A stretch of 64,000 bases of DNA from CALHVX01 sp964640725 (GTDB taxonomy: Bacteria; Pseudomonadota; Gammaproteobacteria; Pseudomonadales; Azotimanducaceae): NCBI GenBank assembly GCA_964640725.1, contig CAZXIJ010000022.1, forward strand, positions 1 to 64,000, written 5' to 3'. The notes below the pieces were generated by a model. It was not told the DNA's origin and did no database searches. It saw only the letters and a list, made by a program, of their open reading frames with translations. The position numbers were made by a program, and so were the translations under genes. This document shows, piece by piece, positions 52,719-60,838 of this stretch (the first letter of the stretch is position 1; each line of letters begins with the position of its first letter).

Positions 52719-54637
52719 GCTTCAATTGGGCGGACCGCTGGTCGCGGCGCCGAAAACAAATCGTGGCGGTCGCCGCAGATCTGGTGGTTATCCCGCTGGC
52801 CCTGTGGAGCGCGCTCGCCCTGCGCCTGGGGCAGGTCAATCCTGATTTGAGCCAGTTCTGGCCGGCCTTTGTGGTCGCCGGGCTGTTGTGCGTCCCTGTC
52901 TTTGGCGGTCTTGGCCTGTACCGGCACGTGATCCGGCACATGGGCAACAATGCACTCTGGGCCGTGTTCAAGGGCGCCTCCATCACCGCCATTGCGGTGA
53001 CGGCCGTGGCCTACATGGTGCCGCTCAAGGGCTTCCCGCGGTCCGTGCCGATTATCTTCTGGCTGCTGATCATGCTGTACGTCAGCGGCACCCGCTACGC
53101 CATGCGCGGCTACCTGCAGTACCACTTTCGCCGCAGCACGCCCCAGTCCCCGGTCGTCATTTTCGGCGCCGGCAGCAAGGGCGTTGAGCTGGCGCGACTG
53201 CTCAAGGAGCAGGGCAGCTACGCGCCGGTGGCCTTTGTGGACGACAACCCCAAGCTGCAGCGGCAGACCGTGGGCGGGCTCTACGTGTACGCCCCGGCGA
53301 TGCTCGAGCAGGTGCTGAAGACCACGGACTGCCACGAGGTCTTTATCTCGATCAACTCCACGGCGGCCGACGACCGGCGGCGCATCATCGAATACCTCGA
53401 GCCCTACGGCGTGCGCGTACGGCTGATTCCGGATCTGGTCGATATCGTCACCGGGCGGCAAAGCCTGCAGGACCTGCGCGACGTGCAGCTCGACGACCTG
53501 CTGGGGCGAGACGAGGTAGAGCCGCTGGACCATCTGCTCAAGGGCAGCGTCAGCGGTCGCCGGGTCATGGTGACCGGCGCCGGCGGCTCCATCGGCTCCG
53601 AGCTGTGCCGACAGATCCTGCGGCAGAAGCCGGCCACCCTGGTGCTGCTGGACCAGTCCGAGTTCGGGCTGTACCGCATCGCCAAGGAACTCAAGAACAT
53701 CGCCAAGGCCGAAGCCCACGAAGTGTTCATGACACCGCTGCTGGGCACCGTCGGCAACCAGTCCTACCTGTGCCGCATGCTCGAACAGCACGGCATCGAG
53801 ACCCTGTATCACGCCGCCGCCTACAAGCATGTGGGGCTGGTCGAGCGCAACGCCATTCAGGGGCTCAAGAACAACACCTTTGGCACCCTGCACGCCGCCC
53901 AGGCGGCCATGGACAGCGGGGTCAAAGACTTCATTCTGATCAGCACCGACAAGGCCGTGCGCACCACCAGCGTCATGGGTGCCAGCAAGCGGCTGGCGGA
54001 GATGGTGCTGCAGGCCCTGCAGGAGCTTTCGACCAACACGCGCTTTTCCATGGTGCGCTTTGGCAACGTGCTGGGCTCGTCGGGCAGCGTGGTGCCGCTG
54101 TTTCTGGAGCAGATCGAGCGCGGTGGCCCGGTCACGGTGACGCACCGCGATGTCACCCGCTATTTCATGACCATTCCCGAAGCGGCGCAGCTGGTGCTGC
54201 AGGCGGCGAGCATGGCGCAGGGCGGCGACGTGTTCCTGCTCGATATGGGGCAGCCCGTGCGCATCCTCGACCTGGCCAAACGCATCATTCGCCTCAAGGG
54301 CTACAGCATCCGCGACGAAGACAACCCCAACGGCGAGATCGAGATTCAGATCACCGGCCTGCAGCCGGGCGAAAAGCTGTACGAAGAACTGCTCGTGGGC
54401 GATGCCGTCAGCGGCACGGATCACCGCAAGATCATGCGCGCCGAAGAGACCTTCCTGCCCTGGACCGAACTGCGCGGCGCGCTCAATACCCTTGAGCAGG
54501 CCTGCGATGCCTACGACTACGACGCCGTGCAGGCCTTTGTCGAAGGCCTGGTCGAAGGCTCCGATCTGGAGTCGCAGCTGGGCGATCTGCCCGCGCTGGC
54601 CGAGGTTGTGGACTTCAAACCGGTCATACCCGCCTGA
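52634..54637 (+). CDS. UDP-GlcNAc 4,6-dehydratase family protein (WbpM/CapD type)
   Basis: Large membrane-bound nucleotide-sugar dehydratase. Four N-terminal helices (about residues 40-140) lead to a first Rossmann half (VVIFGAGSKGVELARLL) and the catalytic SDR half (VMVTGAGGSIGSELCRQI). The catalytic pair is MxxxK (SVMGASKRLAEM) with Met replacing Tyr, as in WbpM. Product would be UDP-4-keto-6-deoxy-GlcNAc for QuiNAc or FucNAc. Start codon is ambiguous: GTG 52634 is the first standard start, but a GGAGG at 52701-52705 and homology both point to about 52715, where only ATA is available, overlapping the upstream stop as ATAG. Confidence 0.92.
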   Translation: MCASAGPCDGTALAGWTAGSNGWRVAVIGFNWADRWSRRRKQIVAVAADLVVIPLALWSALALRLGQVNPDLSQFWPAFVVAGLLCVPVFGGLGLYRHVIRHMGNNALWAVFKGASITAIAVTAVAYMVPLKGFPRSVPIIFWLLIMLYVSGTRYAMRGYLQYHFRRSTPQSPVVIFGAGSKGVELARLLKEQGSYAPVAFVDDNPKLQRQTVGGLYVYAPAMLEQVLKTTDCHEVFISINSTAADDRRRIIEYLEPYGVRVRLIPDLVDIVTGRQSLQDLRDVQLDDLLGRDEVEPLDHLLKGSVSGRRVMVTGAGGSIGSELCRQILRQKPATLVLLDQSEFGLYRIAKELKNIAKAEAHEVFMTPLLGTVGNQSYLCRMLEQHGIETLYHAAAYKHVGLVERNAIQGLKNNTFGTLHAAQAAMDSGVKDFILISTDKAVRTTSVMGASKRLAEMVLQALQELSTNTRFSMVRFGNVLGSSGSVVPLFLEQIERGGPVTVTHRDVTRYFMTIPEAAQLVLQAASMAQGGDVFLLDMGQPVRILDLAKRIIRLKGYSIRDEDNPNGEIEIQITGLQPGEKLYEELLVGDAVSGTDHRKIMRAEETFLPWTELRGALNTLEQACDAYDYDAVQAFVEGLVEGSDLESQLGDLPALAEVVDFKPVIPA

Positions 54638-54661
54638 TCGCGACGCTGTGCCGCTAACGCC

Positions 54662-55543
54662 CTAGCGGTAGGCCGCGACCTGATCGGCCACCTCGTTCAC
54701 GGCGCGCACCGCGTCGGCTCCGTCCGGACCGCTGGCATCATCTACGCCGCAGGGCCGGTTGTTGCACAGCTGATCCGGCGTCGACAGGCGCGCGAGCCGC
54801 GCGGCTGAGAACGCATCCGGCGTTGCCATGAGCGTGACGAACTCGCCGTCGACGCCGTAGCCGGCGCCGTAGGGCAGGCTGCCGCCATCTGGCTCCTCCC
54901 GGCGCGAGTGCGCCAGGCCCAGGTTATGGCCGATCTCGTGCGCGAGCACGTAGTCGCTGCAGCTGGGCGCGACCACGGAGTAACCGAACCGCGCCGAGTT
55001 GGTCAGGTCGCCGTTGCTGCTTGCGCCGCCCACCCAGGCAATGCCGCAGCGGCCGGCGTTGGGGTAGGGCACAAACAGCACCACCAGGTCCGCAGCGGCG
55101 GCGTTGCGACGCACCCAGACGCGATCCAGCGCCGGGTCGCGCCCGAAGGTCACATCGTCCAGGGCGGTGCTCAGATCGCCGGGAGCCGGGTACTCCACGG
55201 CCTCGACGCCGGTCAGCTCCAGCTGCACGTCGGTGCCGCTGTTGTTGAGCGCATCGTTGGCGACGTTGATCAGGTGCTCGACCCGCAGCGCCGGGTCTGC
55301 GTAGCGCGCGGTGACGCCGCTGCCGTACAGCGCCAGGATCCGGATCGTGGTTGCCGGCGCAAGGGTCTCCGGGGGGCTCGCCGGTGTCGCCGTCGGCGTG
55401 CTGCTCGGCGTGTTGCCCGAGTCGGTAACGGGCGGCGCGGCTGCCGGCGCCGAGCTGCCGCCGCCACCGCCACCGCAGGCGGTGCAGAGAACGAGGGTTG
55501 CGAGTGCGACCGTTGCGCGCCGTGCAGGTCGCCAGTTAGCCAT
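54662..55543 (-). CDS. lipoprotein zinc metalloprotease (metzincin type)
   Basis: A 293-residue secreted lipoprotein. The signal sequence ends at a lipobox-like LCTAC followed by six Gly (about residues 17-29), then a Ser/Thr/Pro linker (to about 60) and a catalytic domain. HEIGHNLGLAHS is a full metzincin zinc motif with the catalytic Glu, and the Met-turn is probably in FVTLMATPD. Several conserved-looking cysteines (CGIAW, CSDY, CNNRPCG) suggest disulfides. Similar to reprolysin-like bacterial proteases of unknown substrate. It starts inside the end of the next upstream gene (8-bp overlap). Confidence 0.85.
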   Translation of the reverse strand: MANWRPARRATVALATLVLCTACGGGGGGSSAPAAAPPVTDSGNTPSSTPTATPASPPETLAPATTIRILALYGSGVTARYADPALRVEHLINVANDALNNSGTDVQLELTGVEAVEYPAPGDLSTALDDVTFGRDPALDRVWVRRNAAAADLVVLFVPYPNAGRCGIAWVGGASSNGDLTNSARFGYSVVAPSCSDYVLAHEIGHNLGLAHSRREEPDGGSLPYGAGYGVDGEFVTLMATPDAFSAARLARLSTPDQLCNNRPCGVDDASGPDGADAVRAVNEVADQVAAYR

Positions 55544-56198
55544 CGGTGGGGGTCCTCATGTCGCTGCGCCCCGGAATCCAACGGCGCGACAGCTCCCTGT
55601 CGTTACCGATAACGGATTCAGTGCCCTGATTTTCAAAGAAAAATGTATCTGTTCCCACGGTGAGGGTGCCGAACCAGCGGGCCGCGCTCGCGGTGAGCAA
55701 GCCGGGCTCGCCGTCAACGTCAAAGCGAATCAGCTCGCTGCGTCCGGCGGCGCGAGGGGCCGCCCCGGCGGCTCGAGGCGTCAGGGTCAGCGCGCCGCCC
55801 CGGGGATCGGGCAGCTCAATCGCGGCGCCGCTGCGCAGGCGGTCGATGGCGCTGCGATCCAGGGGCCAGGGCTGATAGCTCACGTCCGGCTCCAGCGGCC
55901 CGCTGGCCAGGGGCTCGCTGGCGGTCGCGAGGGTCCGGGGTACCGGCGGCTGGTCGGCCGCAGCCAGTGGCGAGCTTTGCAGCTCAAAGGCGGCCGGTTT
56001 GGCATCGGGCCGCAGGGCGGCGCTCCGGTCGGACAGCGCACCCGCGGCCGTTTTAATCGCCCCCGCCGGTGCGGCTATGCCGGCGGCTTCGCCGCTGGCA
56101 AAGCCGTCAGCGATGCGCGCTGGCCCGCGCCCTGCGGTCAGGCTTTCCAGGGCCGCGGCGACGGCAACGATCAGCGAAAAGGCGACAACAGCTTTCAC
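55536..56198 (-). CDS. exported protein of unknown function upstream of the metalloprotease
   Basis: A 220-residue protein with a short signal peptide (about 1-22). The middle is Ala/Pro-rich and low in structure; the C-terminal 90 residues are beta-like (IRFDVDGEPGLLTASAARWFGTLTVGTDTFFFENQGTESVIG). This C-terminal wording resembles the propeptide-type beta domain that precedes the catalytic domain in some bacterial metzincins. As it overlaps the protease gene by 8 bp, it may supply a separate pro-domain or inhibitor; that is inference. No family recognised. Confidence 0.65.
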   Translation of the reverse strand: MKAVVAFSLIVAVAAALESLTAGRGPARIADGFASGEAAGIAAPAGAIKTAAGALSDRSAALRPDAKPAAFELQSSPLAAADQPPVPRTLATASEPLASGPLEPDVSYQPWPLDRSAIDRLRSGAAIELPDPRGGALTLTPRAAGAAPRAAGRSELIRFDVDGEPGLLTASAARWFGTLTVGTDTFFFENQGTESVIGNDRELSRRWIPGRSDMRTPTDG

Positions 56199-56273
56199 CT
56201 ATGAAGTCTAGTAGCCATCGCGCGGGCTGCTCGCTAAGCTTTCTGCCATATCGGGGATCAGGCAACGCAAGCC

Positions 56274-56465
56274 ATGAACATCAAGGAAGAACGGGCCCTG
56301 CACCGGCTCTGGCGCCGCTACCGCGTCGGCAAACCGGTCGCGAACCAGACCCTGATCGACTTTTTTTTTGACGTCGTCCGCCATGAGCCGACGCTCGCGC
56401 ACTGCAATGCCTTTGAAGTGTTTGACAGCATCACCAACCCCATCGATCTGCAGCGCAGTGCCTGA
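56274..56465 (+). CDS. small conserved-looking protein with a T9 tract
   Basis: A 63-residue soluble protein, MNIKEERALHRLWRRYRVG at the start, with a basic first half and acidic second half. It contains nine consecutive T at 56361-56369 encoding three Phe. No family recognised. Codon use is normal for the genome, and the 8-bp overlap with the next gene supports its being real. No strong ribosome site is visible. Confidence 0.55.
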   Translation: MNIKEERALHRLWRRYRVGKPVANQTLIDFFFDVVRHEPTLAHCNAFEVFDSITNPIDLQRSA

Positions 56466-57030
56466 GCGCGCGCGCGCCTCGCGCCTTGCCGTTGGCGGGT
56501 TCGCCTTGCTGTTGCTCCTGCTCGGTGCCTGCAGCGCAGCGCCCCTGGACCCGTCTCCGCCCCAGGGCTTTGACCTGGCGGGGGACTGGGTACTGCAGGC
56601 GGACCTGAGCGATGCAGCGCCCGGCCCGCACCAGCTGGAAGCGCCGCCGCCGCCGATCCCGGGCAGCAGCCGCGGCAATCGCGGTGGCCGGCAGTCTCCC
56701 CGCGGCGGCCTGGCATTCGTGGCGCACGACTTTCCCGTGCTCAAGGCGCGGCGCATGACCATCGAGCAGAACCCCGATTCCATGGGCATCGAGTACGACC
56801 GTGGCCGCTACCGCGACGTCTCCTGGGGCGAGCGCACCCGCGGCCTGTGGACGGTGCAAGCCGGCTGGGACGACGCTGGCGAGCTGGTGATCCGCTCGGA
56901 TGCGAGCGACGCCAAGGCCGTGGAGCGCTATCTGCTCAGCAGCAACGGCGAAACCTTGACGGTGCTGGTGCGCATCGACGCCGGCTCGCAAAAAGTCGAT
57001 GTGCAGCGGGTCTACACCCGTCGCCCCTGA
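56458..57030 (+). CDS. putative lipoprotein of unknown function
   Basis: A 190-residue protein from the GTG at 56458. The signal peptide ends at the lipobox LLGAC (about residues 19-23), giving an outer- or inner-membrane lipoprotein. A Pro/Gly/Arg-rich linker (about 53-80) is followed by a beta-rich domain with RRMTIEQNPDSMGIEYDRGRYRDV and a strand-rich end reading SSNGETLTVLVRIDAG. No family recognised. It is followed 12 bp later by the symporter gene. Confidence 0.75.
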   Translation: MPERARASRLAVGGFALLLLLLGACSAAPLDPSPPQGFDLAGDWVLQADLSDAAPGPHQLEAPPPPIPGSSRGNRGGRQSPRGGLAFVAHDFPVLKARRMTIEQNPDSMGIEYDRGRYRDVSWGERTRGLWTVQAGWDDAGELVIRSDASDAKAVERYLLSSNGETLTVLVRIDAGSQKVDVQRVYTRRP

Positions 57031-57042
57031 CCGGGCCCTGCG

Positions 57043-58788
57043 GTGACCGGTAGCGACGTCGGCTACACGCTGGCGACCTGTGTTGCCTTCATGGCGCTGG
57101 TCGGCTGGGTCGCCTATCAGAAGACCAAGGGCGAAGTGGACACCCAGGAAGGCTACTTCCTGGCTGGCCGCGGGCTCACCGGCACCTTCATCGCCGGCTC
57201 CCTGCTGCTCACCAACCTGTCTGCCGAACAGCTCATCGGCCTGAACGGCAGCGCCTACGGCTTTAACATGAGCAGCATGGCCTGGGAGGTGACTGCCGGC
57301 ATCGCGATCATCGTGATGGCCCTGTACTTTTTGCCGAAGTATCTGGGCGGCGCCTTCTCGACCCTGCCGCAGTTTCTGGAAGGCCGCTACGACGCCGGCG
57401 TGCGCCGGGCCACGGTGGTGCTGTTTCTGTTCGGCTACGGCCTGATCACGATCCCGTCGGTGCTGTACTCCGGGTCCCTGGCGGTGCTGCGGCTGTTTGA
57501 CGTGCCGGCGCTGCTGAACGTGGGTTACGAGACCGGGCTGGTCATCACGATTCTGCTGATCGGCGTCGTCGGCGGCATCTACGCGGTGTTTGGCGGCCTG
57601 CGCGCCGTCGCGATCTCTGACACGCTGAACGGCGTGGGGCTCTTGATCATCGGCGCCCTGGTGCCGGTGTTCGGGCTCATGGCCCTGGGCGAGGGCGACA
57701 TCGGCGCCGGCCTGCAGATCGTGCTGACGGAGGACACGGAAAAGCTCAACGCCATCGGCACGAGCGACGACCCGACCCCCTTTGCCACGCTCTTTACCGG
57801 CATGATCCTGGCCAACCTCTTTTACTGGGGCACCAACCAGTATGTGATCCAGCGAACGCTGGGCGCGAAGAACCTGGCAGAAGGGCAGAAGGGCGTGCTG
57901 CTGTCCGGCTTCTTCAAGCTGCTGGTGCCGTTCTTCATGATGCTGCCCGGGCTCATTGCCTATCACCTGTACAGCGGCGAGCTGCGCAGTATCGATCTGG
58001 CCTACCCGACGCTGGTAGCGGACGTGCTGCCGTTTTACCTGTCCGGCTTTTTCCTGGCGGTGCTGCTGGGCGCCGTGTTCAGCTCCTTCAACTCGCTGCT
58101 GAACAGCGCGGCCACGCTTTACTGCCTGGACGTGCACCAGCCGCTGCTCAAGAAGCCGCTGGACGACGCGGCGCTCATTCGCGTGGCCAAGATCGTCAGC
58201 CTGATCATCGCGCTGTTCAGCTTTGTGGTATCGCCGCTGCTGCAGTACGCGCCGGAAGGGCTATGGCAGATCATTCGAGTCTTTACCGGCTTCTACAACA
58301 TCCCGGTGATTACCATCGTGCTGGTCGGCCTGTTTACCCGGCAGGTGCCGGCGCTGGCGGCGAAGGTCGCCATCGGCTTTCACGTCGTGGCTTACGGCCT
58401 GCTGCGATTTGTGTGGGACGTCGATATCCACTTCATTCACCTGTACGCCGTGCTGTTCGCCATTGAGGTCGCGATCATGCTGGTGATCGGGCGGCTGGCG
58501 CCGCGGCCCGTACCCTGGCGCTATGAGCCGCAGGAGCTGGTCGATATGACGCCCTGGCGCTACGCGCTGCCCACGGCGATCGTGCTGGCGGCAGGAATCG
58601 TTTTTCTTTACCTGCTATTTTCGCCCATCGGGCTGGTGGGCGGCGTGACCGGGCCGTTCTACACGGCGGTGGGCGCGCTGGCATTGGCGACCGTTGCGCT
58701 GTGCTGGATCAGCATGCGCTACTGGCGCCGGCGCTATGACGCCGCGCAGCTGGCCCTCGTTCAGGGCCGCTCGCCGGAAGCCGTTTGA
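57043..58788 (+). CDS. sodium:solute symporter (SSS/SLC5 family)
   Basis: Inner-membrane Na+-coupled transporter of 581 residues with about 14 helices. Visible are the GYFLAGRGLTGTFIAGSLLLTNLSAEQLIGLNG segment of the first repeat with its core helix, GGIYAVFGGLRAVAISDTLNGVG (the SSS signature) and WGTNQYVIQRTLGAKN. This wording resembles the sugar- and inositol-type subgroup of SSS more than proline or acetate carriers, but the solute cannot be fixed. GTG start. It begins the run symporter-sulfotransferase-selenoprotein. Confidence 0.88.
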   Translation: MTGSDVGYTLATCVAFMALVGWVAYQKTKGEVDTQEGYFLAGRGLTGTFIAGSLLLTNLSAEQLIGLNGSAYGFNMSSMAWEVTAGIAIIVMALYFLPKYLGGAFSTLPQFLEGRYDAGVRRATVVLFLFGYGLITIPSVLYSGSLAVLRLFDVPALLNVGYETGLVITILLIGVVGGIYAVFGGLRAVAISDTLNGVGLLIIGALVPVFGLMALGEGDIGAGLQIVLTEDTEKLNAIGTSDDPTPFATLFTGMILANLFYWGTNQYVIQRTLGAKNLAEGQKGVLLSGFFKLLVPFFMMLPGLIAYHLYSGELRSIDLAYPTLVADVLPFYLSGFFLAVLLGAVFSSFNSLLNSAATLYCLDVHQPLLKKPLDDAALIRVAKIVSLIIALFSFVVSPLLQYAPEGLWQIIRVFTGFYNIPVITIVLVGLFTRQVPALAAKVAIGFHVVAYGLLRFVWDVDIHFIHLYAVLFAIEVAIMLVIGRLAPRPVPWRYEPQELVDMTPWRYALPTAIVLAAGIVFLYLLFSPIGLVGGVTGPFYTAVGALALATVALCWISMRYWRRRYDAAQLALVQGRSPEAV

Positions 58789-58810
58789 ACACGCATTGGA
58801 GGAAAACGCG

Positions 58811-59500
58811 ATGACACTGCAGGTGATTGGCGCCGGCTTCGGCCGAACGGGGACCGCATCCCTCAAACTCGCGCTGGAAACGCTGCTGGGCGGCGCCTGT
58901 TATCACATGAGCGAAGTGCTGGGGACTGTCGGTCACGTGGATCTGTGGTTGGCGGCGGCCGCCGGCAAGCCCGACTGGCCGGCGATCTTTGATCGATATG
59001 CCGCGACCGTCGACTTTCCGGCCTCCAACTACACCATGGAACTGGCCGACGCGTATCCAGATGCCAAGATCGTGCTGTCCGTGCGGGATGCAGACAAGTG
59101 GTTTCAGTCCACGCAGGAAACGATTTTCAGCCCGAAGCTCATGGCGATAGCCGCCGGCACGAAATGGGGCGGCATGTTGCGCGAAACGATCGATGCGCAC
59201 CTGGGCGGCGACATCAATGATCGAGACGCGGTGCTGGCTGCCTATCACGCGCATATCGAGCGGGTCCAAAGCGCTTTTGGTCCTGACCGGCTGCTGACCT
59301 TCGAGGCGAAGCAGGGCTGGGCACCGCTGTGTGAGTTTCTTGGGGTCGATGTCCCCGCGGAGCCTTACCCGCACATCAACTCCAAGGAAGAGTTTGACTC
59401 GGTCTTCGCTTTGCTCGGCTCCCCGATCGCAGCCGCGGTCATGAACGGCGAAGGCATGGGCGGCAGCAAAGCCCACGACGAACTCTTTGATACCAAGTAG
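58811..59500 (+). CDS. sulfotransferase family protein
   Basis: A 229-residue cytosolic protein with the PAPS-binding loop GAGFGRTGTASLKLAL (residues about 7-22) and the 3'-phosphate region KIVLSVRDADKWFQST, typical of the Sulfotransfer_4 group found in many marine and soil bacteria. Members of this group are predicted sulfotransferases; few have proven substrates. A strong GGAGG ribosome site precedes the ATG, 22 bp after the symporter stop, and the selenoprotein gene follows after 38 bp. Confidence 0.86.
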   Translation: MTLQVIGAGFGRTGTASLKLALETLLGGACYHMSEVLGTVGHVDLWLAAAAGKPDWPAIFDRYAATVDFPASNYTMELADAYPDAKIVLSVRDADKWFQSTQETIFSPKLMAIAAGTKWGGMLRETIDAHLGGDINDRDAVLAAYHAHIERVQSAFGPDRLLTFEAKQGWAPLCEFLGVDVPAEPYPHINSKEEFDSVFALLGSPIAAAVMNGEGMGGSKAHDELFDTK

Positions 59501-59538
59501 CGCAGAACGCCGCCGATTGACCTGAAAGGAGCGATCCC

Positions 59539-60795
59539 ATGGTTCGACTGACCGATCTGCACGATGAAGAGGCCGAGTTTCTGCGCGAGCGAGCGGCGCA
59601 GATGCAGCCGGTCGACGCGGCGCCCTGGATCACGCCCAAGCCTTTGGCGGAGTGCACCGTTGCGATTGTGTCGACCGCCGGCCTGCACCGGCGCGCCGAC
59701 GCCCCCTTTGCCCTGGGCGCAGTGGACTATCGCTTGCTGCCGGGCGATGTCGATTTTGCTGACGTCGTGGCATCGCACGTCAGCACCAACTTCGATCGCA
59801 GTGCTTATCAGCAAGACCCCAACGTCTGGTTTCCGCTGGAGCGCCTGCGCGAGATGGCAGCGGACGGCGAGATCGCGGGCGTCTCGAGCTGGCATTACTC
59901 CTTTATGGGCGCGCAGCCCAACCATCAAGCGCTGGCGGCGGCGGGGGAAGAAGTCGGGCGCCTGCTGGCCGCGGGCGAAGTGGACGTGGCGCTCATGGTG
60001 CCTGTCTGACCCATCTGTACGGGCGCCGTGGGCGCTCTCGCGAACTATATCGAGCGCGCTGGCGTCGCCACCGCGTCGATCAGTCTCATCCGGGAGCAAA
60101 GCGAAGCCGTGCGCCCGCCCCGGGCGCTCTGGGTGCCCTTCGATCTGGGCCGGCCTCTGGGCACGGCCGATGATCCGGCGTTTCAGAAGGGCGTGCTGCG
60201 CGCTGCGCTCGGCATGCTGGCGACCAGCACGGAGCCGACCATTGAAGACTACCCACTCGAGGCACCGGACAAGCAGGAAGCCGCGGCCTGGGTGTGTCCG
60301 GTCAGCTTTCCCATTGCCGATGACGAGTCGCTGCTCGGGCGCCTGCGCGCCGAGGTCGCCCGTCTTGCCCCCTGGGCTGCAGAAACCCGCAAACGCCGGG
60401 GCCGCACGCTCTTCGGGGTCACGGGTGCCAGTCCCGATCAGGTGGATGCGGTGGCGCAAGCGCTGGTCGCTGTGGCGGAGAGCGGTGACCTTGCGCAGGC
60501 ACCGGCGAGCGATGTGGCCTGGCAGTTCGAAATGCCGTTGCTGGTGCGCCATCTGGCGGACGACCTGCGCACCTACTATCACGAGGCGCTGGCGGCGCAG
60601 CCGGGCTCAGGGTCTCCGGATCACAACGCGCTGAATGACTGGATCTTTGGGCAGACGGCCCTGGGGGATGTGCTGCAGGCGATTGCCGGGCACCTCACCG
60701 CGGACGGCACGCCCATGGCGCTGCTGGTGCGGAAGCTGTTGATACCCGAAGGGCGGTTGGAAGGCCCGTCGGGATGGACGGGCATCGGCGAGTAG
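59539..60795 (+). CDS. glycine/sarcosine/betaine/proline reductase selenoprotein B-like protein, with in-frame UGA (selenocysteine)
   Basis: Read through the TGA at 60007-60009 this is one 418-residue protein with Sec at position 157. The site reads V-P-V-U-P-I-C-T-G-A-V-G, a UxxC redox pair with C160, followed by the helix ALANYIERAGVATASISLI that in GrdB/PrdB-type proteins follows the Sec. Both halves belong to the same family: the first carries TVAIVSTAGLHRRAD, the second PPRALWVPFDLGRPLG. The ATG has AAGGAG at 59526-59531. In anaerobes these proteins reduce glycine or proline; aerobic homologues have no proven substrate. As a broken Cys gene it would be two fragments of 156 and 255 residues. 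Confidence 0.88.
60021..60037 (+). promoter_or_regulatory. candidate bacterial SECIS element
   Basis: Starting 11 nt after the UGA, GGGCGCC (60021-60027) pairs with GGCGCTC (60031-60037) through seven base pairs, one of them G-U, closing a GTG loop at 60028-60030. Size, distance from the UGA and a G first in the apical loop agree with the general bacterial SECIS pattern read by SelB. The stem lies inside the coding sequence. Confidence 0.6.
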
Positions 60796-60797
60796 CA

Positions 60798-60818
60798 GCG
60801 GCGCCGCAATGGCGCCGC
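60798..60818. terminator. stem-loop between convergent genes
   Basis: Perfect 8-bp inverted repeat, GCGGCGCC at 60798-60805 and GGCGCCGC at 60811-60818, loop GCAAT. It sits three bases after the selenoprotein stop, between it and the convergent TonB-receptor gene. No T run follows, so termination strength is uncertain; it could serve both strands. Confidence 0.55.
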
Positions 60819-60838
60819 ACTGTGCTGGCGGCGAATCG

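Noticed and set aside
59539..60795. Two separate genes or a nonsense-mutated pseudogene
   Set aside because: Both parts are in one frame, codon use and family identity are continuous, the UGA sits at a redox-motif position with Cys three residues on, and a SECIS-like stem follows. A random stop would not land on this column.
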